This document shows, in pieces, positions 35,242 through 43,286 of a stretch of 64,000 nt of DNA. A model generated the notes under the pieces. That model had not been told where the DNA came from. It made no database searches and saw only the letters and a program-made list of their open reading frames with translations. A program made the position numbers and the translations under genes. How positions within the stretch are numbered: the stretch's first letter is position 1; every line of letters starts with the position of its first letter. The stretch is from contig JADLBL010000001.1 of assembly GCA_020847735.1 (NCBI GenBank), positions 62,001 to 126,000 on the forward strand, given 5' to 3'. The stretch comes from Candidatus Eisenbacteria bacterium (lineage in GTDB: Bacteria > Eisenbacteria > RBG-16-71-46).

Positions 35242-36654
35242 GACAGCCCCGCCGAAAAGGCGCGCCTGCGCGCCGAGGCCGTGCTTCGCGCGCAGGCGTG
35301 GCCGCCCGCGGTCGCCTCGGCGCTCGCGCGATTTCGCGAGGCCGGCGGCCGCGCCTGGCTGGTCGGCGGAAGCGTTCGCGACGTCCTGCTCGGGCGAACC
35401 GGGGGCGGCGAGACCGATCTCGCGACCGACCTGCTCCCCGAGCGGGTGCGGGCGCTGTTTCCGCGCACCGAACCGATCGGCGAGCGCCACGGCACGGTCC
35501 TGATCCTGCACGAAGGGGCGCGCATCGAGTGCACGACGCTGCGGCGCGAAGGCGAGTACGCGGACGCCCGGCACCCGGACCAGGTCTGGTTCACGCGCGA
35601 CCCGCTCGAGGACCTCGATCGTCGTGACCTGACGGTGAACGCCCTCGCGTTCGATCCGCTCGAGGGCCGGCTGCTCGATCCGCACGACGGCGCCCGCGAT
35701 CTCGAGCGGAGGATCCTGCGCGCCGTCGGCGATCCGCTCACGCGCTTCCGCGAGGACGCGCTGCGCCCGCTGCGCGTCGCCCGGCTCGCGGCGGTGCTCG
35801 GCATGGAGATCGAAGCGCGGACGCGCGCCGCGCTGGGCGCCGTGCGCGAGCGCGCCGGCACGCTGGCGGCGGAACGCGTGCGCGCCGAACTCGAGAAGCT
35901 GGTGCTGGCGCCGAAGCCGTCCGTGGGGCTCGAGATCCTCCGCGAAGCGGACCTGCTCTCGCTCTGGCTGCCCGAGTTGCAGGCGTGCCGCGGCGTGCCG
36001 CAGAACCGCTTCCACGCCTACGACGTCTACTTTCACTCGATCTACTCCTGCGACGCGGCGCCGGTGGTGCGCCCGGTCGTTCGCTGGGCGGCGCTGCTGC
36101 ACGACATCGGCAAGCCCGCGACGCGCGTCGAACGCCGCGGGGAGGGCACTTTCTACCACCACGAGGCGGTCGGTGCCGAATTGGCGCGCACCCTGCTCGA
36201 GCGGCTTCGCTTTTCGACGCGGTTCACCGGGCGTGTCGTGCACCTGGTGCGTGAGCACATGTTCGACTATCGCAGCGACTGGAGCGATGCGGCGCTGCGG
36301 CGCTGGCTGCGGCGCGTCGGGCCGGAGTTCGTCGCCGAGCTGTTCGACCTGCGGATCGCGGATCACCTCGGCAACGGACTCAAGTCGGGGAACCCGGCGT
36401 ACCTGCCGGAGATGTCCGCGCGCGTGGACCGGCTGCTCGCCGCGGGCGCTGCGCTCACCGTGGCCGACCTGACGGTGGATGGAGACGACGTCATGCGCGC
36501 GCTGGGAATCGGCCCGGGACCGGAGGTCGGAAGGACGCTCGCGGCGCTGCTCGAGGAAGTGACCGACGACGCGGCGGGCAACACGCGGGAACGCCTGCTC
36601 GCACGCCTCGCGCAACGTCGCGCGAGCGCGCCGCGCGAAGCCCCGAGTGCTTGA
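35227..36654 (+). CDS. cca: CCA tRNA nucleotidyltransferase / poly(A) polymerase family with HD domain
   Basis: Adds or repairs the 3' CCA end of tRNAs, or polyadenylates RNA in related enzymes. The 475-residue protein has the class II nucleotidyltransferase core (WLVGGSVRDVLLG at about 44-56 and GGGETDLATD), the RRDLTVNALAFDP motif, the DPLTRFREDALRPLRVARLA neck helix, and an HD phosphohydrolase part with H292-D293 in LLHDIGKPA. The GTG at 35227 is chosen because GAGAGGAG lies upstream and the N terminus then has family length; the frame is open to 35161. It overlaps the minus-strand YfiM-like gene by 15 nt. Its TGA stop is inside the next promoter. Whether it adds all of CCA or only part cannot be told from sequence. 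Confidence 0.92.
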   Translation: MNAWHDSPAEKARLRAEAVLRAQAWPPAVASALARFREAGGRAWLVGGSVRDVLLGRTGGGETDLATDLLPERVRALFPRTEPIGERHGTVLILHEGARIECTTLRREGEYADARHPDQVWFTRDPLEDLDRRDLTVNALAFDPLEGRLLDPHDGARDLERRILRAVGDPLTRFREDALRPLRVARLAAVLGMEIEARTRAALGAVRERAGTLAAERVRAELEKLVLAPKPSVGLEILREADLLSLWLPELQACRGVPQNRFHAYDVYFHSIYSCDAAPVVRPVVRWAALLHDIGKPATRVERRGEGTFYHHEAVGAELARTLLERLRFSTRFTGRVVHLVREHMFDYRSDWSDAALRRWLRRVGPEFVAELFDLRIADHLGNGLKSGNPAYLPEMSARVDRLLAAGAALTVADLTVDGDDVMRALGIGPGPEVGRTLAALLEEVTDDAAGNTRERLLARLAQRRASAPREAPSA

Positions 36655-36680
36655 CACTCGTTCGAAGCGGCCCCTATCCT
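36651..36680 (+). promoter_or_regulatory. Strong promoter of the polyprenyl synthase operon, overlapping the cca stop
   Basis: TTGACA (36651-36656), 18 nt, TATCCT (36675-36680): a consensus -35 box and a good -10. The TGA of cca (36652-36654) is part of the -35 hexamer. The start near 36687 gives a ~43-nt leader that includes a seven-T run (36690-36696). Confidence 0.75.
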
Positions 36681-36729
36681 GCGGCGCATTTTTTTCCCTA
36701 CCCCACACCCTTCAGGCCCGCGCTCTCCC

Positions 36730-37722
36730 ATGACCGTAGACGCCCAGATTCTCGAGGTGCAGCGGCCCGTCCGGCGCCAGCTGGAGGCCGTCCAACGGCG
36801 CCTCCGGGGGCTTTTTCGCACGCCGATTCCGATCCTCAACGAGGTCGGGGGCCACGTTCTGGCGACGCGCGGCAAGAAGTTCCGGCCGACGCTGCTGCTC
36901 CTGACGGCGCGCCTGCGCGGTCCGCTGGGGCCCGACGCGATCGTCTGCGCGACCGTGGTCGAGCTGGTGCACGCCGCGGCGCTGATCCACGACGACTCGG
37001 TGGACCGCAGCCACCTTCGGCGCGGCATGCCGACGGTCAACGGGCTTTGGACCGATGAGATGGCGATCATCATGGGGGACTACCTGTACGCCCAGTCCAT
37101 GTCGTTGCTGGTCGAACACCGGCTGAACGACGCGATGGGCGTTCTCGCGGGCGTGGTCACCGAGATGTCCTGCGGCGAGGCGCTCGAGTTCCAGCACGCC
37201 TTCGATCTCGACGTTTCCGAGGCGGACTACGAGGAGCTGATCCGCGCCAAGACCGGTTCGCTCATCGGCGCGGCCACCGAGCTGGGCGCGGCGCTGAACG
37301 GCGGCAGCCGGAACGCGAAGCGCCGCGGGCGGCTGAAGCGCTTCGGCGAGGCGGTCGGTGTGGCCTTCCAGATCGTGGACGACCTCTTCGACTACCTGAG
37401 CGATTCCGAGGTCACCGGCAAGCCGGTCGGCTACGACCTCGCCGAGGGCAAGGTCACCCTGCCGCTCATCGCCGCGCTGCGGCAGGCCACGCCGGCGGAC
37501 CGGCGCAAGCTGCGGACGCTGGCGGCGCGCAAGCGCTGGACGCCGGGACAATGGGCCGAGCTTTGCGCGCTCATCGAACGCGCCGGCGGATTCGCCTACT
37601 CGCGTGCCCGCGCGGCGGCGCTGGCGAACGAGGCGCGCGGGCTGCTCGCGCCGGAACCTCGTTCGGCGGCGAGTCGCGCGCTCGACGTCGCGATCGACTA
37701 CGCCGTGAAGCGCGTCCACTGA
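36730..37722 (+). CDS. Trans-polyprenyl diphosphate synthase
   Basis: Extends farnesyl or geranyl diphosphate with isopentenyl units to make the long side chain of a respiratory quinone (octaprenyl/heptaprenyl type). The 330-residue protein has both Asp-rich motifs: D88-D-S-V-D92 in ALIHDDSVDRSHLRRG and D217-D-L-F-D221 in FQIVDDLFDYLSD, plus GKKFRPTLLLL and KTGSLIGAA. Small residues before the first DDxxD (HAAALIHDD) fit long-chain products, but chain length is inference. It follows a strong promoter and is 35 nt from rsfS; the three genes downstream overlap, so an operon to 40787 is likely. Confidence 0.9.
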   Translation: MTVDAQILEVQRPVRRQLEAVQRRLRGLFRTPIPILNEVGGHVLATRGKKFRPTLLLLTARLRGPLGPDAIVCATVVELVHAAALIHDDSVDRSHLRRGMPTVNGLWTDEMAIIMGDYLYAQSMSLLVEHRLNDAMGVLAGVVTEMSCGEALEFQHAFDLDVSEADYEELIRAKTGSLIGAATELGAALNGGSRNAKRRGRLKRFGEAVGVAFQIVDDLFDYLSDSEVTGKPVGYDLAEGKVTLPLIAALRQATPADRRKLRTLAARKRWTPGQWAELCALIERAGGFAYSRARAAALANEARGLLAPEPRSAASRALDVAIDYAVKRVH

Positions 37723-37757
37723 GCGCCGCCGCGAGCTCGGAGAACGGATCCCCGCCC

Positions 37758-38135
37758 ATGACCCCGCGTCCACAAACCTCGCATTCGGTTTCCGGCGTGC
37801 AGCTGCTGCGCGCGGCCGCCGGAGCGGCCGTCTCCAAGAAGGCCAGCGACCTGGTCGGGCTCGACCTCTCGGGGCTGGACGGCGTCGCGGACTACTTCCT
37901 GATCTGCTCGGCCGCGAGCGAGCCGCAGGTCCGGGCGGTCGCCGAGGCGGTCGAGGAGCGCCTGCGGGCGATCGGCGCGCGGCCGTGGCACGTCGAGGGC
38001 CGGGAGGGCCGGCGCTGGGTGCTGCTCGACTACGTGGATCTCGTGGTGCACGTCTTCCACGAGCGCACGCGCGAGTACTACCTTCTGGAGCGATTGTGGG
38101 GCGACGCCCGGAGCGTGGACCTTGGTGTGGACTGA
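37758..38135 (+). CDS. rsfS: Ribosomal silencing factor RsfS
   Basis: Binds ribosomal protein L14 and blocks joining of the subunits when nutrients are short. The 125-residue protein has the family run SKKASDLVGLDLSGLDGVAD, YFLICSAASEPQVRAVAEAV, and WHVEGREGRRWVLLDYVDLVVHVF, ending in YYLLERLWGDA. Length is typical (about 105-130). It overlaps argS by 14 nt. Confidence 0.94.
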   Translation: MTPRPQTSHSVSGVQLLRAAAGAAVSKKASDLVGLDLSGLDGVADYFLICSAASEPQVRAVAEAVEERLRAIGARPWHVEGREGRRWVLLDYVDLVVHVFHERTREYYLLERLWGDARSVDLGVD

Positions 38136-39861
38136 ACTGAAGGAAGCGCTGGCCCGTGCCCTCGCGTCCGCCGGCCTCGCGACGCCGGAACGCATCGCGC
38201 GGATCGAGCTGGCGGTTCCGCGCGATCCGGCGCACGGAGATTGGACGACCAATCTCTGCCTGCTGATCGCGAAGGAGGCCGGGCGGCCTCCGCGCGCGCT
38301 GGCCGAGACTCTCGTCGCGCACATGCAGCACGGCGACGGGATGTTCGCCGCCGCCGAGGTCGCCGGTCCGGGCTTTCTCAACTTTCGCTACTCCGACTCG
38401 TTTCTCGCCTCGCTGCCCGCACGCATTCTCGGAGAAGGCGGGAGCTTCGGCCGCTCGGCCGCCGGAGCGGGCGAGCGCGTGCTGGTCGAATACGTGAGCG
38501 CCAATCCGACCGGACCGATGAACGTCGTGAGCGCCCGCGCCGCCGCGGTCGGAGCGACGCTGGTCGAGTTGCTGCGCGCCGCCGGCTGGGACCCGGCCGG
38601 CGAGTTCTACGTCAACGACGCGGGCAACCAGGTGGACCTGCTCGGCGAGTCGGTCGCGGCCCGGTTCGCCGAGCGGATCGGAGTGAGCCGCGAGCTGCCC
38701 GCCGAGGGTTACCAGGGTTCCTACCTTCGCGACCTGGCGGCAACGCTGCCCGAGTCGGAGGCGCGCGCGCAGCTCGCGGCGCCGGGGGGCGCGCGCTGGT
38801 TTCGCGATCAGGCGCTCGCGCGCATGCTCGCCTGGCAGCAGCGCGACCTCGCCGACTACGGCGTGACGTTCGACCGCTGGTTTCGCGAGAGCGAGCTGCA
38901 CGACTCGGGCGAGGTGGAGGGCGCGCTGCGGAAGCTGACGGCGCGCGGCGTGACCTATCGCGCCGTCAAGCCCGAGGGCGTCAGCGAGGCGGCGCGCGCG
39001 CGGGTGGAGGGCGAGGCCGGCGCGTCCGCCGGCGCGGCGGAGGCGACCTGGCTGCGCACGCACCCGCACGGCGACGACATGGACCGGGTGGTGGTGCGCG
39101 CGGACGGCCGGCCGACCTACCTGCTGCCGGACATCGCCTATCACCTCGACAAGCGCGCGCGCGGCTTCCGCCGCGCGATCAACCTGTGGGGCCCCGACCA
39201 CCACGCGTACGTCGCCACGCTCTCGGCGGCGCTCAAGGCGGCCGGGCTCGAGGACGATTTCCTGCGCGTGTTGATCGTCCAGCAGGTGAACCTGCTGCGC
39301 GACGGACAGGAAGTGAAGATGAGCAAGCGCCGTGGCGAGTTCGTGACGCTGCGGGACCTGATGGACGAGGTCGGAGCGGATTGCGCGCGCTTCTTCTTCC
39401 TCATGCGTTCGACGAGCGCCCACCTCGATTTCGACCTCGACCTCGCGGCGAAGCGCAACGACGAGAACCCGGCGTTCTACGTGCAGTACGCGCACGCGCG
39501 CATCGCTTCGGTGCTGCGGGTCGCGGCCGAGCGCGGGCTCGCGCCGTCCGAGGGGCCGGCGACGCCGCTCACGGCTCCCGAGGAGGTGGCGCTGGTGCGC
39601 AAGCTCGCGACGTTTCCCGAGATCGTGCGCGGCGCCGCCGTGGCGCTCGAGCCGCACCGGATCCCGACCTTCCTGGTCGAAACCGCGGCCGAGTTCCATC
39701 GCTACTATCACGCCTGCCGGGTGGTCGGCGAGGACGCGGCCCTCGCGCGCCATCGGCTGCGCGTCTGCGCCGCGGCCCGGCAGGTGCTGCGCAACGGCCT
39801 GGCGCTGATGGGCGTTTCCGCGCCCGAGCGGCTGGAGCACGCGGCCGGGGCCGCGTCGTGA
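38122..39861 (+). CDS. argS: Arginyl-tRNA synthetase with a non-standard HIGH motif
   Basis: Charges tRNA(Arg). The 579-residue class I enzyme has an N-terminal Add-1-like domain (about 1-115), the catalytic core, and a DALR anticodon domain. The KMSKR loop is intact (K399-M-S-K-R403). The first class I signature is not: where most ArgS have H-x-G-H, this one reads N134-V-V-S137 in SANPTGPMNVVSARAAAVG. Other core motifs are normal (FYVNDAGNQVDLLG, LPDIAYHLDK, LWGPDHHAYV, NPAFYVQYAHARI). It is the only argS here and sits in a housekeeping operon, so it is presumably functional. The TTG at 38122 or the GTG at 38125 may start it; the overlap with rsfS is 14 nt or less. Confidence 0.94.
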   Translation: MVWTELKEALARALASAGLATPERIARIELAVPRDPAHGDWTTNLCLLIAKEAGRPPRALAETLVAHMQHGDGMFAAAEVAGPGFLNFRYSDSFLASLPARILGEGGSFGRSAAGAGERVLVEYVSANPTGPMNVVSARAAAVGATLVELLRAAGWDPAGEFYVNDAGNQVDLLGESVAARFAERIGVSRELPAEGYQGSYLRDLAATLPESEARAQLAAPGGARWFRDQALARMLAWQQRDLADYGVTFDRWFRESELHDSGEVEGALRKLTARGVTYRAVKPEGVSEAARARVEGEAGASAGAAEATWLRTHPHGDDMDRVVVRADGRPTYLLPDIAYHLDKRARGFRRAINLWGPDHHAYVATLSAALKAAGLEDDFLRVLIVQQVNLLRDGQEVKMSKRRGEFVTLRDLMDEVGADCARFFFLMRSTSAHLDFDLDLAAKRNDENPAFYVQYAHARIASVLRVAAERGLAPSEGPATPLTAPEEVALVRKLATFPEIVRGAAVALEPHRIPTFLVETAAEFHRYYHACRVVGEDAALARHRLRVCAAARQVLRNGLALMGVSAPERLEHAAGAAS

Positions 39862-40787
39862 CCGCGGCCAACCGCATCCTGGTCGTCGGCTCGGTGGCGC
39901 TCGACAGCATCCGCACGCCCTATGGCGAAGCGGTCGAGGCGCTCGGCGGCTCGGCGTCGTACTTCTCCTTCTCGGCGAGCCATTTCGCGCCGGTCGCCGT
40001 GTGCGCCGTCGTCGGCGAGGACTTCCCCGCGCCGCACCGGACGGAACTCGAGCGGCGCGGAGTGGACCTGACGGGCCTGCAAACGGCCGCGGGCCGCACC
40101 TTCCGCTGGCGCGGCGAGTACATGGCGGAACTGGGTCACGCGCACACGCTCGAGACCCAGCTCAACGTCTTCGCCGACTTCCACCCGAAGCTCGACGAGG
40201 CACAGCGTCGCGCGCCGTACGTGTTCCTCGCGAACATCGACCCCGAGCTCCAGCTCGAGGTGCTCTCGCAGGTGAAGCGCCCGCTGCTGACCCTGTCCGA
40301 CACGATGAACTACTGGATCGCCCGCAAGCCCGACCGCGTCTTCGAGGTGCTGCGCCGCGTGGACGTCGCGCTGCTGAACGAGGAGGAGGCCCGTGCGCTC
40401 GCCGGTGAGACCCACCTCGCGAAGGCGGCCGACCGGCTGCTCGAGCAGGGTGCGAACGCGGTGATCATCAAGAAGGGCGAGCACGGGGCCCTCTACCACT
40501 CGCGCGAGGAGCGCTTCATCACCCCGGCGTTTCCCGTGCTGGCCCTGACCGATCCGACCGGCGCCGGCGATTCGTTCGCGGGCGGGTTCCTGGGCATGCT
40601 GGCGCGCTGCGGCCGGCTGGACGGCGAGGCGCTGCGCCAGGCCATGGCCTGCGGCACGGCCATGGCCTCGCTGGCGATCGAATCGTTCAGTCCCTCGCGG
40701 CTGATCGAGACCGACCTGGACGAGATCGAGTCGCGGGTGCGCGCGCTGCACGACATGGTCCATTACGACCTGTTCCCGCTGCGCTGA
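39858..40787 (+). CDS. PfkB-family carbohydrate/nucleoside kinase
   Basis: A 309-residue ribokinase-fold kinase. The N-terminal GSVALDS strand and the GGSASYFSFSASHFA substrate loop are recognisable. The C-terminal PfkB signature is complete, D232-P-T-G-A-G-D238-SFAGGF, with D238 the catalytic base. Substrate is not readable; inosine/adenosine-type or sugar kinases both fit. It overlaps argS by 4 nt (GTGA) and ends the operon. A nucleoside kinase would suit a genome with dense purine genes, but that is a guess. Confidence 0.87.
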   Translation: MTAANRILVVGSVALDSIRTPYGEAVEALGGSASYFSFSASHFAPVAVCAVVGEDFPAPHRTELERRGVDLTGLQTAAGRTFRWRGEYMAELGHAHTLETQLNVFADFHPKLDEAQRRAPYVFLANIDPELQLEVLSQVKRPLLTLSDTMNYWIARKPDRVFEVLRRVDVALLNEEEARALAGETHLAKAADRLLEQGANAVIIKKGEHGALYHSREERFITPAFPVLALTDPTGAGDSFAGGFLGMLARCGRLDGEALRQAMACGTAMASLAIESFSPSRLIETDLDEIESRVRALHDMVHYDLFPLR

Positions 40788-40840
40788 CCGCCGCCGAAAT
40801 CACATCCTTCGATCTTGCTTGCCCGCGGTTCGTCCGCGCA

Positions 40841-40849
40841 TGCTAATGT
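40841..40849 (+). promoter_or_regulatory. Extended -10 promoter of the uncharacterised 247-residue gene
   Basis: TGC-TAATGT, an extended -10 element; a weak TTGCCC lies 19 nt before the hexamer (40819-40824). The start near 40856 gives a ~34-nt leader to the ATG at 40890. The ATG at 40857 would instead be leaderless. Confidence 0.5.
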
Positions 40850-40889
40850 CCTCCGCATGCAGATCCACCCGGGGGACCGGAGTCGCCTT

Positions 40890-41633
40890 ATGACAGGCTC
40901 CAACCGCACGCTCGCCGCCCGCGCCGAGGCCGCGATCCGCGAGCTACGCGACATCGAAGGCGTGAGCGTCCGCGCCGAGGGCGAGGACATCCTCGAGATC
41001 CATGTCCTGACGGGCACTCAACGGCCCCTGAAGCAGATCGTGCGGGATGTGCAGACGGTGCTGCGCACGCGGCTCGACGTCCGCATTGACCACCGCGTCG
41101 TTTCCATCGCGCACACGCAGCCGGCGGACGCGCGGCCGACCGAAAGCGCGGTCGCGCCCGCCGAGGCGCGACTGGAGGGCGAGCCGGAACCGGAGCTGCC
41201 GCGCACCGACGAGCGCATCCGCTTCGAGGGCGTCAACCTGTTCGTCTCCGGTCCGCGCACGCAGGCGCAGGTGGAACTTCGCTGGCGGGGCCTGCCGCGC
41301 ATCGGCAGCGCCGCCGGCTGGAGCGCGCGCGACGAGGCCCATCACCTGGTCGCCCGGGCGACCGCGGCGGCGGTCCAGGAGTTCCTCGCCGAGCCGATCG
41401 CGCTCGACGTGCAAGGCGTGGAGTTCGAGGCGTTTGGCCGCCATCGGGTGGTGGTGGTCGCGCTCTCGCTGGTGGCCCACCGGCAGGGAAAGTTGCTGAC
41501 GGGCAGCTGCCGGATAGAGCAGGATACGCCGCAGGCTGTCGCGCTCGCGGCGCTCGATGCGCTCAACCGCATCGTCGGCGGACTGCGGGTGAAGGAGCCA
41601 ACCGAGTACGTTCTGCGGCCGACGACGGGCTGA
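40890..41633 (+). CDS. Uncharacterised conserved protein with EIHVL/VRD region
   Basis: A soluble protein of 247 residues. The N-terminal half has ELRDIEGVSVRAEGEDILEI, HVLTGTQRPLKQIVRDVQTV and DHRVVSIAHT, an alpha/beta module I recall from unannotated proteins of other phyla, though I cannot name it. An acidic, Pro-rich linker (about residues 80-105) leads to the second half, FEGVNLFVSGPRTQAQVELR ... AVALAALDALNRIVGGLRVK. This reads as a beta-beta-alpha unit. No signal peptide, membrane segment or catalytic motif is seen. The start at 40890 is chosen because CGGAG lies 7-8 nt upstream; 40857 and 40815 are alternatives. It precedes the mini-ORF region and the HD-GYP gene, so a role in that signalling setting is possible but unproven. 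Confidence 0.65.
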   Translation: MTGSNRTLAARAEAAIRELRDIEGVSVRAEGEDILEIHVLTGTQRPLKQIVRDVQTVLRTRLDVRIDHRVVSIAHTQPADARPTESAVAPAEARLEGEPEPELPRTDERIRFEGVNLFVSGPRTQAQVELRWRGLPRIGSAAGWSARDEAHHLVARATAAAVQEFLAEPIALDVQGVEFEAFGRHRVVVVALSLVAHRQGKLLTGSCRIEQDTPQAVALAALDALNRIVGGLRVKEPTEYVLRPTTG

Positions 41634-41668
41634 CGGCCCGGCCGGGCAGGACGGGAGCAGACGTGAAC

Positions 41669-41687
41669 GCCGGGGCGCCGCCCCGGC
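41669..41687 (+). terminator. Hairpin after the 247-residue gene
   Basis: A perfect 8-bp stem with a 3-nt loop, 36 nt after the stop codon. No U-run follows, so termination is plausible but unproven. Confidence 0.45.
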
Positions 41688-41726
41688 GGCGATTCGGCGG
41701 AGACCGGCAGTCCCAGCGGAGGACCC

Positions 41727-41758
41727 AGCGAAGCGGAGCAGCATCCGAGCGAAGCGGA
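41727..41758. repeat. 11-nt direct repeat with 21-nt period
   Basis: AGCGAAGCGGA occurs exactly at 41727-41737 and 41748-41758; a partial AGCGGA lies at 41715. Two helical turns between copies would put them on one face of the DNA, as for a tandem regulator site. Confidence 0.5.
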
Positions 41759-41812
41759 CCCGATCCGTGCGCATCACCCTCACGGAATCCCCTGAAGAGG
41801 AGGTGGGTCTGA

Positions 41813-41863
41813 ATGGATCTGCTCATCGAGATCGTCGAGCTGTTCGGAAAGGCGGGCTGGTAA
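41813..41863 (+). CDS. Candidate 16-codon mini-gene with very strong ribosome site
   Basis: ATG at 41813 to TAA at 41863 encodes MDLLIEIVELFGKAGW. AAGAGGAGGTG (41795-41805) is the best Shine-Dalgarno sequence in this stretch and is correctly placed, about 9 nt from the ATG. The peptide would form an amphipathic helix (acidic and aliphatic faces) with a Lys-Ala-Gly-Trp end. It is flanked by the 14-nt repeat pair. It could be a signalling or leader peptide, or a toxin-like membrane peptide. No maturation or export gene is adjacent. I recognise no family, and chance cannot be ruled out. Confidence 0.4.
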   Translation: MDLLIEIVELFGKAGW

Positions 41864-41963
41864 ACGCCTGACGTGAACACCGGAAGTCTCCCTTCGTGAC
41901 GAGTGTCGGTCTCTTCCACCTTGCGAGCAGGCGTCCCCGGAGCCTCCGGCGATTGATTCCAAA

Positions 41964-43286
41964 GTGAGCGAAACGCCGATCCACCGGCATCCGGTTCTCT
42001 TCCGCTTCTACTACGCAGCCGTCCTCGCGGGCGCGGTGGCGCTGTTCACATTCGCGCCGCGCGGCGCGCTGGCGCCCTCGCCCTACCTCCTGGCCGGCGG
42101 TTTCGCGCTCCTGCTCCTGAGCGAACTGGCGCCGGTGCCGATGCCGGGAGGCGGCTACGTCACCGCCAGCACCGTCTTCAGCCTGCCGCTGCTGCTGATC
42201 GCGGGCCCGTTCTGGACGTCGCTGCTGGACGCGGCGGCCACCGTGGTCTCGCACGGGATCGTGCACCGGAAGTCGCCGGTGCGGATCGCGCACAACATCG
42301 CGATCTTCACGCTCGGCTACTGGGCGACCGCCTGGACCTTCATCTCGCTCGGCGGGCGGCTGGGCGAGTTGCGAATCCCCGGAGACGGCCTCGCGCTGCT
42401 CGCCGCCGGGAGCGTCTACTTCCTGGTCAACTCGGGCTGCGTCTCGCTCGTGCTGGGGCTGACCACCGGGCCGAGCCCGTGGCGCATCTGGCAGCGGAAC
42501 TTCCAGCAGGGACTGCTCCACCATCTGTCGTTCCTCGCCCTGGGCGCGCTCGTGCTGGTGGCCTGGAAGACCGCGGGCCCATGGGGAATCGTCCTCTTCG
42601 CCCTGCCGTTCCTGGTCGCGCGCTATTCGTTCCAGGCGCACCTCGAGCTGCGCAGCGACCTCAAGGATTTCGTGCGGGCGCTGACCGAGGTGCTCGAGGA
42701 GGTGGATCCCTACACGCGGCATCACAGCGTCCGCGTCTCCGAGTACGCGGTGAGGCTGTCGCGCGGCCTGGGCCGCGCCGAACGCGAGGTGGACGAGATC
42801 GAGTACGCGGCGCTGGTTCACGACCTGGGCAAGATCGGTCCGCAGCACCAGCACATCCTGCAGAAGCCGGGCTCGCTCTCGCACGAGGAACAGCGCACGC
42901 TGCGCGCGCATCCCGCCGCGGGCGCCGAGATCGTCGCCAAGGTGCGCGCGTTGAAGCGCGCCTCCGAAATCGTTCGCTCGCACCACGAGCGGCCGGATGG
43001 CCAGGGCTATCCGTTCGGCCTGCGTTCGCAGGACGTGCCCGTCGGAGCGCGCATCCTGAACGTGGCCGACGCGTTCGACGCGATGACTTCCGACCGGCCC
43101 TACCGGCGGGCGCTGCCGCTGGAGGCGGCCCTGGGCGAGCTCGAGCGCGGGGCGGGCACGCAGTTCGACGCCGAGGTCGTCGGCTGCCTGCTTCGCCTGC
43201 ACCGCGCGGGACAGTTCCCGCTCGTGCCCAGCCCGAGCAGCGAGGACCTGCAGCTGTTGCGGCTCAGGACCCGGGCGGGGGGCTGA
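41964..43286 (+). CDS. Membrane HD-GYP cyclic-di-GMP phosphodiesterase
   Basis: A 440-residue protein. Residues about 15-225 form a multi-pass membrane region (for example LLAGGFALLLLSELAPVPMP and LPLLLIAGPFWTSLLDAA), a likely sensor. Residues about 235-420 form an HD-GYP domain: H286-D287 in LVHDLGKIG, H340-H-E-R-P-D-G-Q-G-Y-P350 with the GYP signature, and NVADAFDAMTSDRPYR. HD-GYP domains cut c-di-GMP to pGpG or GMP. The intact HD, HHE and GYP residues point to an active enzyme. No GGDEF gene lies in the window. The GTG start gives a soluble N terminus of about 14 residues. It overlaps purM by 1 nt. Confidence 0.88.
   Translation: MSETPIHRHPVLFRFYYAAVLAGAVALFTFAPRGALAPSPYLLAGGFALLLLSELAPVPMPGGGYVTASTVFSLPLLLIAGPFWTSLLDAAATVVSHGIVHRKSPVRIAHNIAIFTLGYWATAWTFISLGGRLGELRIPGDGLALLAAGSVYFLVNSGCVSLVLGLTTGPSPWRIWQRNFQQGLLHHLSFLALGALVLVAWKTAGPWGIVLFALPFLVARYSFQAHLELRSDLKDFVRALTEVLEEVDPYTRHHSVRVSEYAVRLSRGLGRAEREVDEIEYAALVHDLGKIGPQHQHILQKPGSLSHEEQRTLRAHPAAGAEIVAKVRALKRASEIVRSHHERPDGQGYPFGLRSQDVPVGARILNVADAFDAMTSDRPYRRALPLEAALGELERGAGTQFDAEVVGCLLRLHRAGQFPLVPSPSSEDLQLLRLRTRAGG

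Larger units (their letters stand above)
41634..41963 (+). other. 330-nt non-coding region with repeats, hairpin and mini-ORF
   Basis: Between the 247-residue gene and the HD-GYP gene. It holds an 8-bp perfect hairpin at 41669-41687 (GCCGGGGC, loop GCC). An 11-nt direct repeat AGCGAAGCGGA starts at 41727 and 41748, a 21-nt period. A near-identical 14-nt pair, GACGTGAACGCCGG and GACGTGAACACCGG, lies at 41660 and 41870. A mini-ORF occupies 41813-41863. A 5-bp hairpin (CCGGA/TCCGG) lies just before the HD-GYP start. No riboswitch fold was recognised. Confidence 0.6.

Noticed and set aside
41813-41863. Streptide-like Lys-Trp cross-linked peptide
   Set aside because: The C-terminal KAGW is suggestive only; no radical SAM enzyme or exporter lies nearby.
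41634-41963. c-di-GMP riboswitch upstream of the HD-GYP gene
   Set aside because: The conserved GEMM core sequences and paired stems could not be found.
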